Assembly (NCBI GenBank): GCA_950097015.1 | Contig: CATNEN010000038.1 | Span: 8,752,001 to 8,816,000, forward strand | DNA from: Macrostomum hystrix | Taxonomy: Eukaryota > Platyhelminthes > Macrostomidae | Direction: 5' to 3' | Length of the DNA: 64,000 nt | In this document: piece after piece, positions 10,880-20,284 of the stretch | Numbering within the stretch: the stretch's first letter is position 1 | Layout of the letters: every line of letters starts with the position of its first letter | Made by a program: the position numbers and the translations under genes | The notes under the pieces: model-generated | The model's database searches: none | Seen by the model: only the letters and a program-made list of their open reading frames with translations | What the model was told of the DNA's origin: nothing

Positions 10880-11960
10880 CGGTGCTGATTAAGCTGATTG
10901 CTGATTGGTAAATATTTCTTAAGGACTTTAGTTGCGTGCTGGCTGAGTGGGCGAGGCTATAAGAATGCAGGTGAAAATATTGCTTTTAACGTCGATCGAT
11001 TGGTCCTTTCGAATTTTGTTCTTTCGAAGAACACGCAATTAAAAGATGGCTCGTATTTATCCATCTCTGCCAGTTTGATTGTTTTTTTAAAAAAGGACAC
11101 GCCCATTTCTCGAGCTGCTTTTTGTCACGAGAAAATCATTGTTATGACTAGGTAGAAAAATTATTTTGATATTTTACTCATTTAATCTCCTACACAAGGC
11201 TTGCTGCTTTAGGATCTTTTCACAAAGACTTTAGACCCGTATATGCCGCTGCAGGAACAGAGAGCCAAACGAGTCAGCCCTGATGACAGTGTCAGTCGCT
11301 TTGACGCAACAAACGACTGTACAATGCAGTCCCCATATCTCCAAACGCGATCTTGTTCCCACTGTGAGTAGCAGGATTTCCTGAACTGGTTGTGATCAGT
11401 ACCTCCCAGCATGCATCATCAGTTGAAGAGGCCCGAGCTTCTGGACGCCGACTGAAGTCCGTCAGAGCTAAGTTTTTAATTACTGAGCAATATCCGACAG
11501 CAGCCAGCAAATAAACGTAGCTTTTCTTTGGGAAGAATTTATTTGGAAAGAAACTGCAATGTCTACTGCTTCGCCAAGCTTTGATTAGAAAAGAAAAAGT
11601 TGGCATGGCCCGATCTAGTGCCGGGAAAACATCAATATTCGTGTCATACACGAAAAAAATCATTAACTCATTTTCTTTAATAAGCAGGAAAGAAAATCCA
11701 TCCATGACTAAAGAAATATTGTCTGTCAGTCTTCAAAGTCAAATCAATTCATTCATCACGCAACATGTAGAGGTCCATAGGCAAAATGGATCGTTGTGGA
11801 AACTCCCGAATCACCACATTGTGCCACTTCAGAAAAAAGATCAAAGTCGAATCAAAACTTTCTCTTTGATGTTTGAGCAGCAGTGCTCAATCTTCAATCG
11901 AAATTCGCATTTTCGATTCTCTTTTAGACAGGTTTATCGAAGCAGGAACCAAGGAGGATA
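10880..11960. other. Spacer between divergently placed GPCR-3 and GPCR-4
   Basis: The two promoters face away from each other across this ~1.1 kb. Open stretches near 11292-11705 (minus) and 11581-11961 (plus) have no recognisable domain, and I do not call them. The spacer may hold shared control elements, but I cannot name any. Confidence 0.4.
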
Positions 11961-11962
11961 AG

Positions 11963-11970
11963 TATAAATT
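11963..11970 (+). promoter_or_regulatory. TATA-like box of GPCR-4
   Basis: TATAAATT, 111 bases upstream of the ATG at 12074, in a context similar to the GPCR-3 box. Confidence 0.5.
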
Positions 11971-12073
11971 ACTTAAGGTCTGGCTGCCAACCGAAGAAAA
12001 AAAGTCATGCAATAAAGTCGGCTGACTTCGACGTTGTTTGAATATCCTTCCTGAACCTGACAGCTTCGGTACA

Positions 12074-13232
12074 ATGGTAAGTGAAGACAATAAATCGCTT
12101 GAATAAGTGTTGACCATCGACAGTTCCAATTCCGGAATGACTCCTAGACGAAATTTACCTATTCTTTCAGAACATTACAAAACCAACAGCCGCCACAGAA
12201 ATAAGCGGATACATTACATTCTACCGAGTTGTGTTTTCCTGGCTCTTCCCGCTGCTGATGGCGTTCGGCACCTGGGGAAATCTATCGTGCCTGATTGTCC
12301 TGCTCAGAAGGCCCAAGTGTTTCCCGTTCTCTGTGAGGCTTAGCATGCTCATTTGCTGTGTCGTGGACTTTCTGTTGGTTGGTGTGAAGTCGATAACGCA
12401 CTACCTGGCAACGGATGTCATGGGAGCCATCCTTAACGTCGATGACTACAGGAGAACTTCGGGTTTCGCCGTGTGCGTGATCTACTATCTGCTGACTCTA
12501 TGGCTGCTACACGGCAGTCCCTTCATCCGACTGGGTCTGTGCTTCCACTCACTGGCAGTCACCCTGGCTCCTCTCAGACATGCCAGTCTGCTAAGCAGGC
12601 GAAATGTGACGCTTTATCAGTTGGGTCTGCTTCTCCTCAGCTTTGTGCCGTGTGTTCGTGTAATCAGCTCATTCTGGTCCTCTAACTCGAAAACATGTCT
12701 ATTTCGCACTGACATGATTGAGGTTTTCTACCGGATTTTCACCGTATTCGTGTGCCGAATCGTTGTGGTCAGTTGTCTACTTGCTACTCTAGCGATCATA
12801 CTGTTTAGCGTGAGACGCAGTCGGAAAGAGCTGGGGAGTTCGGCGACGTCTGCCTCCAGTTCTCGCAGCGGTCCTCAGACTAAGACCGTCACCAGCATCT
12901 TCATATCGACCAGCATGATATTCTTTGTGTGTGAGATGCCGTACAGTGTGCTGAGGGCCCTGATCAATTTAGATTTGATCCCGGAGAGTGAATCGCTAGA
13001 CGAGCTCGTGGTCCTGCTAAATGGTGTGATGTATCTGAACCCGGCTCTGAACTGGTTGGCCTATCTGATTGGCAGGAAGTTTCGTCAACAGTACACTGAA
13101 CTGTACTGTTGCGGCATGTGCGAACTGGACTCTGCGCTGCTAAGCACTTCGAGGATTACTGAATTGTCTATGTCATCTGTCTCAAAAAAGTCAAGGGTTT
13201 CCAGAGTTGCTTCGACTAGCTTTGCAAGGTGA
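12074..13232 (+). CDS. GPCR-4: class A-like seven-TM receptor
   Basis: Exon 1 is the ATG at 12074-12076 followed by gtaagt. Exon 2 is 12171-13232 (acceptor ttctttcag; stop TGA), giving about 354 residues. The N-terminus is M-NITKP with a sequon. TM1 to TM5 match GPCR-3 almost perfectly. The loop-3 sequence SSSRSGPQTKTVTS, TM6-TM7 and the long Ser-rich tail are closer to the other paralogs, although the tail has no NDISMT. TM3 ends CFHSL, TM6 has CEMP, TM7 reads NPALNWLAY, and a GRKFRQQY helix-8 segment and Cys pair follow. Class A topology is clear; ligand and G protein coupling cannot be read from sequence. Confidence 0.87.
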
Positions 13233-16109
13233 AGGCTCAGTCATCCAGAGCTGACGATTCGTGAATTTACTTGCAGTTCGTGCAGAAAAACATTTGCCAG
13301 CAATGTGCACCTACTCACGCACAAATTCATTGATACAAATTTACAGTTGCAGTGAACATTTAGAAGCTGCAGACAGATACACAGCACACCTTGTTCACAG
13401 AGCGTCACCGAGGTCGCAATTTATGGCGATGTCAGCAATGACACAATGACACTGACTTGAATAGTTGCGCTGCGTGCAGTCGATGCAGCACCAAGTGGCG
13501 GCTCTTCCGCACGAGTTTTGACTGCGCTTTACCTACACGATGCACAGAACAAGCTGCCCAATCTGATTGTGGATAAATCACTGCACAAAAAGTTATATTT
13601 GCGCTTGTCTATATCTTAGAACATAAGAACGCGATTTCCATTGCGTTTCACCGAATAGGAACAGAAAAACAAAACTGTGAAACTTCTCACATAGAAGCTT
13701 ACAACTCAATTCTAATCTGAGCAGGCAGGAAGTTCCCAAAAGAAAGCCATTGTGTAACACGAGGGTGCGTCTCAAGTTTATATGTCTTTACCTTAATGAA
13801 TCTGTAAGCTTGACTTTAGACTGCTGGAAAGTACCAAAACGCCTAGCGCACAGCTGACGGACGACGGTCGACCAATTAAGAATTTAGACGGCTTGGGGGC
13901 TTGCCGTTAAATTCGCGCCTATCACTGCCCGACGATACAATATAAATCCTGATTCACACTTCTGCATGAGTTCGTGCTCATGGTCCGTGAAATTTTCAGA
14001 ATAGCCTCCTGGATAGCTATGGGTCGAGTTTTGCAGAATCTTATCCTACAGTGCTCAAAGCACCCTAACAAAAAAGAAATGGCGATGCACTTCAGTCTAC
14101 TGCCTAGACGAGCTCATGAAGAGTAGGCGGCAGCATTGGGTTCAAGTGCGCGTTAGATTAGACGGATGGCCACATTTAGGAATGTTTTCTTGGTTGTTAA
14201 CTTTTAACTGGCAGAATGCCAGCAGGCACAGGTAAAACAATGGTCATGAAAGAAGACCAGAAATCAGAAGATTCTAAAGTTAACAGATAATTAACTAGCT
14301 CGTGCTTCCTAAGGTTGCTATTGGCAACTTAAAGACAAATTTTAATTATCTTGAATTACTATTTTGTGACCCTTCCCAAACAGTCGATGCCAAGGTTTTT
14401 CAGGGTCCCCGTTACTCCCAAACTTGTTAGATATGTTGCCGCTGCAACGAGAAATAAAAAAAGAATTTTCTCGAAAGCAAACTCAAAGGCGGATCATGCA
14501 TAATTTAAGTTTAGTTTGTCTGGAAATTGACTCCTTTGTAAATTTGGTCTCAATAATGAGCAAACAATAAGAATTGTGTGCATTTCGCTGCTTGTTCGAT
14601 TCTTTATAGAGTATTCACGCTTCAAAGCTTGGAAAATAGTTTTGAGATCTCTCGGATGCAGCTACAGCTGCATTCTTTATCCTACAGGTTAATTGGAGCT
14701 CACACTGACAAAATAAAATTTGCCAGTCCGCATGGTACGTGACGATTCCATCACAAGCGATTAAATAAACTGATAATTAAAAAGCTAGCTAGCAGTGGCA
14801 TCTTAGATATCTGTAACTGGCCTCCTGGTTAAAACATCTAAAATTAATCGCCTGAATTGTTTTAGCTGATGCAATATACCAAAAATCACTGAATATTATA
14901 CTGTAATTAAAATCGTGCGCAAAGTTGTTTTAATCCGCGAAATATCACAATTTATAAAGTGTAATATTCTTAGGTACTCATTTTACATGTACGAATTTTT
15001 ATATGTATGCCATTTTTTTTATTGCAACGTGTTACCTTTTGTATTTATAATTGATTGCTTTTTAATTGTTATAAATTTGTTTTAACGATGATATTAAATA
15101 TATAATAAAATAAATATAGTCAATCAATAAGAGTTCGCGCTGATTCGACAGTTTGCACCAAGGTTCCAATATCAGAAGATTTGAACGCGGCCTTCGAAAT
15201 GCTCTTTTATTACAGTTTAAATTCAAATTCGTGCCAATATAATTTAATATTTCGAGCTACTATGTTTGTTTTAATCCACAAAATATTAATTAGTATTCAC
15301 TATATGTCATAAACTTGAATCAGCAAACCACTATATATAGACGAGAATTCCGAAGGAGAAACCAAACCCCTTGTCTGACCCTGTCAGTCTTGTCTCACCT
15401 TATAATCTTGTGAGAGTGAGAACTGCTAAGATCATGCAGGGACTAAGCAAGGATAAACGCTACCGCAGTATTAACCACAAACTTAGAAGTTGGCTGACTC
15501 GCTACAGCGTGAGAGAAGCAATCAACTTAGGGAGAATGAATCCTGTATTTGAGATAAAATACTTTACTGAGAAGCAAGGAGAAGATCCACGACAACTTTA
15601 GTGGCACTGTTGGGATATTAGAAAACACTAGAACATATCAATAAATTACAAAGTTTCCATACTGTGGCTTCTGTTGTTTTAGCTGTGCAAGGTTTCGACT
15701 TAGTATAGAAATATGATAAAAACATTGCTGCAAGATGATCTTCCAAGAAAGGGAACGAAAAACATAAAAGCATGTACAATGCTTGAGTTTAAACCGGTTT
15801 GTTGCCTCAGTCTCGAGTTTCAGTTCAAAACTACACGAAAACAGGCTCGCGACAGATAGAGGGGCTGAGATACATCGTTATAGTAGTAAGAATTTTGTTT
15901 GCACTTTGTCAATACTAGAGTACTCGACGGATTCGTTTTCAGCTCAGAACCATGTCTGAAATGTCTTCAATAAATTTTCTCTAAATGGGACCTCTTTCAA
16001 ATTGTGTTTGAAAAAGAAAAACTATTTAATTCTCTAATTTTGCTACGCACTGTTGGTTTATCTCCGGCAGTATCACATTCAGTCAGTCAGAAAATTATTG
16101 CATCACCGT
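13233..16109. other. Long AT-rich intergenic region
   Basis: No convincing gene. A 76-codon open frame at 15371-15601 (plus) has basic, coding-like composition but no start context, family match or neighbouring exon that I can see. Confidence 0.4.
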
Positions 16110-16798
16110 CAGTGGCGTAGCCAGGATTTTTTTCTAGTGGGCCGCGCCTCTGAAGGGCGCCACTACTAGAGGGGGAGGCGCCACTACCACGGGGGCGCCA
16201 CTACTAGGGGGGGTACCACTACCAAGGGGGCGCCACTACTAGGGGGGGAGGCGCCACTACCATGGGGGCGCCACTACTAGGGGGGGCACCACTACCAAGG
16301 GGGCGCCACTACTAGAGGGGGGAGGCGCCACTACCACGGGGGCGCCACTACTAGGGGGGGCACCACTACCAAGGGGGCCCCACTACTAGAGGGGGGAGGC
16401 GCCACTACCACGGGGGCGCCACTACTAGGGGGGGCACCACTACCAAGGGGGCGCCACTACTAGAGGGGGGAGGCGCTACTACTAGGCGGGCGCAACTACC
16501 ACGGGCGCCACTACCAGGAGCGCCACTACCATGGGGGCGCCACTACTAGAGGGGGGAGGCGCCACTACCATGGGGGCGCCACTACTAGGGGGGGCACCAC
16601 TACCAAGGGGGCGCCACTACTAGAGGGGGAGGCGCCACTACTAGGCGGGCGCCACTACCAGGAGCGCCACCACCAGGGGCGCCACTACCAAGGGGGCGCC
16701 ACTACCAGGGGCCCCACTATCAGGGGTGCCACATAGTTTCGTCAGCCGATTAAGGTGGGGCCGTGGCTCCCCATGCTTCCCCTATGGCTATGCCCCTG
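16110..16798. mobile_element. hAT-like element whose interior is a GC-rich minisatellite
   Basis: The left end is CAGTGGCGTAGCCAGG; the right end is the complement of CAGGGGCATAGCCATAGG. It is flanked by the 8-bp pair ATCACCGT (16102-16109) and ATCACTGT (16799-16806), a seven-of-eight target duplication. Between about 16150 and 16730 the element consists of variants of GCGCCACTACYANGGGGG (about 17-19 bp), arranged in larger blocks of roughly 70 bp. No coding sequence. Confidence 0.8.
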
Positions 16799-17075
16799 AT
16801 CACTGTTATTTTAGTGTTCGATACAAATGTGTGTGGCCACACGAAAACTGCCTTGTTGAATATAAACAAACATATTGACGAAATAAATCCGAACCAAATC
16901 TACTACTGATTGTCTGAAACATTTGCTCAACACAGCAGCTCAAGTCTGTTGGTCTAGGCCAATCGGATGCGAAGCCTGAAGATGAATAAATTTGCAGCCA
17001 ACATAGGATGGTCTTGAACTCTACTTTTAAGTAACTTCAAGCGCAACATCAGTCAGCAAAAAGAAACTTCGGAAA

Positions 17076-18260
17076 ATGGTATGTGAAAGCCTGAAATTTA
17101 AGGTATTGATCTAAATTGCCATTTTTGAAGCCATAACTTAGAGTATCTATTTAAATAAGGCAATCTCAACACTTTATGGCGGTTAGTATGTAAATACAGA
17201 CCGCATGACCCATTGCAACTAACAATGTATCAAATTTTCTCTGTGGCAAGGAGCCCGATTGCTATTGATTACATCACATGTCACTGGCTTGTCACTGTTC
17301 TCCTTTCAGAATCACTCGACACTGAAAGCGACAGCCTCGAGAATCGCCGGCTTTGAGGAATTCTACCGGCTGGTGTTCTCCTGGTTGTTTCCTGCACTCA
17401 TGGCTTTCGGATCCTGGGGAAATTTCTCCTGCCTGCTGGTGCTGCTGAGACGACCAGAGTGCTTCCCGTACTCGGTCAGGCTCAGCATGCTCACCTGCTG
17501 CATCGTGGACTTCCTGCTCGTGGCAGTGAAGTCCATCACGCACTACCTATCGCCGGTCATCATGGGGACAATCCTGAAAGTTTTCGACTACAGGAGAGAC
17601 TCGAATTTCCCCGTGTGCATTGTCTACTATTTAATCACGTTCTGGCTGCTGCATGGAAGTCCGTTCATCCGACTGGGTCTGTGCTTCCACTCTCTAGTTG
17701 TGACGCTGGCCCCTCTAAAGCAGGCTAGGCTGCTCCGAGTGCGAAACGTGACACTCTACCAGCTCAGCTTACTCCTGCTCAGCTTCGTGCCCTGCATCAG
17801 GATTTTCAGCTCCTACTGGATTACAAAGAAGAACAGGTGCGACTTCTATGATGATTGGATTGAGGTATTCTACAGAATATTCACGGTGTTTGTTTGCAGA
17901 CTGGTTGTAGTCAGCTGCCTGCTGGTGACCCTGCTAGTCATACTGCTCACGGTGAGACGCACCAGGAAGTGTCTGGGTGACTCCGTCATATCGACCAGTC
18001 AATCTCAGCCCCAGACACGAACTGTGACCAGCATCTTCATCTCGACCAGCGCCATCTTCTTTGTGTGCGAGATGCCTTACAGTGTGCTGAGAGCTCTTGT
18101 GAACCTTGAACTCGTCAGGGACAACAGCGAGTTGGATGAAATCACCAGGCTGTTGAACGGTGTGATGTACATCAATCCCGCCTTGAACTGGCTGCCATAT
18201 CTGATTGGACGGAAATTCCGTCAGGAGTACCTCAAGATGTACTGCTGTGTGTGCTGCTGA
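17076..18260 (+). CDS. GPCR-5: class A-like seven-TM receptor with truncated C-tail
   Basis: Exon 1 is the ATG at 17076-17078 followed by gtatgt. Exon 2 is 17310-18260 (acceptor cctttcag), giving about 317 residues beginning M-NHSTL. From 17538 onward it is almost identical to GPCR-1 at the left edge, except for a block in intracellular loop 3 (CLGDSVISTSQSQ against SIRGSVMSTGGSRAAR in GPCR-1). The gene stops right after CVCC: the codon that is CGA in GPCR-1 is TGA here. The lost tail is still partly recognisable downstream. A GAATAAAT at 16982 may be a weak TATA box. The transmembrane core is intact, so the receptor may work with altered desensitisation or trafficking (inference). Confidence 0.85.
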
Positions 18261-19639
18261 TTGAAAGGCGACTTCAAGGGGCCAATTTTTAACGCTATGT
18301 CTTTGACTGTCCATCAAAGCGAGTTAGTGACGCTTGTTACACAATTTGTCATCATATTCCGCTGAAAATTGTTTTTATCGATTGTGACGGATCTTCCATA
18401 TGAAGAAATTCTGATTTCTTCGCTGAAAATAAGTAAATCAACTATATTAATAAATTAGATCGTCAATGAGGACAGCTGGTTTGCTTGTGGTGATATCTTA
18501 ATTAATTAGCATGATAAGCTACTTTATAGATTGTCGCTGTATATACAGAATGTGTCCAAAGATAGTGCTTGCGAAGATTGAGCCATCAGTTTACAAGCGA
18601 ATTGGGCTGGTTCTTTTATACAAATCAGTGCAATTTCATAAATAATTCACTTCTTACTTATTAATTCGTACTGATCATAGTATTGATGCGCTGTAGTCTG
18701 CTGAGCAGCCTCCAGGCTATCTGTGGAGTCAGTGCTGCCCTAGTTCTGTGGGAGGGCTTGGGAGTAGGGAGGTCTGCAGACTGGCAGAATATCGCTGAAA
18801 TGCTCCTACTATAAGTAGAGCACAGTCCGACGAAAACACCGAATGGTGTTAGCATTGTGGCAACACACTTTCTCTACTTAGATGGCACTGCTAGGACTGG
18901 TTTTCTTCGTGCTTTTGCGTTTACCACTGAGTTTAGAAAAGTTTCTGACTTCATTTGTGTCTAGTCTTTGTGACGAAAACACGCGATTTTTAAGCTAAGT
19001 CTAAGATTCCTTAGAACTTAAAAGAATTCCCATTCCCCAGTAAGAGAAGACTTACCAATCCTAGCCTGACTACCAGGTTGTGTCCACTGTGTTGAGGCCG
19101 GTAACATCCTCTTTGAGTCTAGCGTTCCTGTCTTGGTTATTTTCACCAATTGTGTGTGCCACGCTACCACAGGTATAACAGTATGCACAAGTTAGAAGCT
19201 TGTTTCACACAGAGACTATAATCCAAATTATTGTTTTGTTTGGACAATTGTATAAAGTACTTTTAATTGCTTTTGAAAGTAAGCCGGGCTTAAGACGCAC
19301 TGAAGCAACGAAGCTAAGTTTGTATTACTCGCAATTGAATATTCAGCTAGCGTTGATACTAAAAGTCGTTAGAACTTTTCAAAACGTTTATTTTCGTCTT
19401 CCCAACAAAAAACGAAAGATATAGACTCTAGTATTTTAGTACATGAATCAATCACTGCAAAAATGTGTTTTTAGTAATCCTTGAGATTAAATTCTAGTTG
19501 TAAATCCATACGGTAGGTAACGTGTACTTTATTTTACCATATTTTCTAAGTTACATAAGGTTAAATGGAAATAGGATGATTGCTTTGTGTCTAAAGGGTA
19601 TTTTATGTTTTCAGTACAACAAAATGTAATAAATGTATA
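18261..19639. other. Intergenic, no gene seen
   Basis: This is the decayed tail of GPCR-5, then AT-rich sequence. Short ORFs only. Confidence 0.4.
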
Positions 19640-20016
19640 ATATTCCCCATTTATTCCCCATTTATTTTGTTGTCTAGCGGGCAAAAGCAAGAGGTGTCTC
19701 GTTTATTGACCGAGGCGAAGCCGAGATCAATTAGTGAGATACCGAGTGCTTTTGGCCCTAGACAACTAAATGAGTGGGGAATATGATATGTATCCCTAAC
19801 TTGAAACGGGCAAACAAACAATTATATTTTTATCATTGATTATTGATGTTGATTGATTGATTGATTACAACTGATTATTAATTCGTTCGCTTTTAATTCT
19901 GTTTGTCTTTGGTGGTTTTATAGTTCTGTGTTATAGTTGCATCAATGCACTAGTGCAAATAAATTAAAAGCTTAAAATCATAGACAACTGCCCGGGGCAA
20001 GTTGGGGATACATATT
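19640..20016. mobile_element. Nested inverted-repeat (MITE-like) segments
   Basis: Two imperfect inverted repeats overlap here. The first pairs CCCCATTTATTTTGTTGTCTA (19649 region) with TAGACAACTAAATGAGTGGGG (19759-19779) and would fold into a hairpin of about 130-150 bases. The second pairs ATATGTATCCCTAACTTG (19786-19803) with CAAGTTGGGGATACATAT (about 19998-20015). No coding sequence. The arrangement suggests small non-autonomous DNA elements, but no target duplication is certain. Confidence 0.5.
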
Positions 20017-20036
20017 GAATGTTAGTTAGCCTAACC

Positions 20037-20228
20037 AGAGGTTGTAGCCTAGTGGTTAGGGCGTCGGACTCACGACTTGAAGATCGGGGGTTCGATTCCC
20101 GACTCCACTGGAACAATTTGCGTCCTTTAGCAAGACACTTAACTCTGCATTGCTTCAGTTCACCCAGCTGTTAAATGGGTACCAGCATCAGCTGGGATAA
20201 TTGAAGGTGGGTGTGACGTCCCCCCTAT
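20037..20228 (+). repeat. SINE family 1 copy, 3' truncated
   Basis: It has a well-preserved tRNA-like head (A-box TAGCCTAGTGGTTAGGGC, B-box GGTTCGATTCC) and body through the CAGCTGTTAAATGGG motif, ending before the CCATGGACTG segment. Confidence 0.8.
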
Positions 20229-20284
20229 GCAGTTGTTTATGATTCAATGATGTTTTTTATTCGATTAAGTCTTTCTCAATCGCC

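Noticed and set aside
15371-15601. Small basic ORF
   Set aside because: No recognisable family, splice partner or promoter. I mention it only as part of the intergenic entry.
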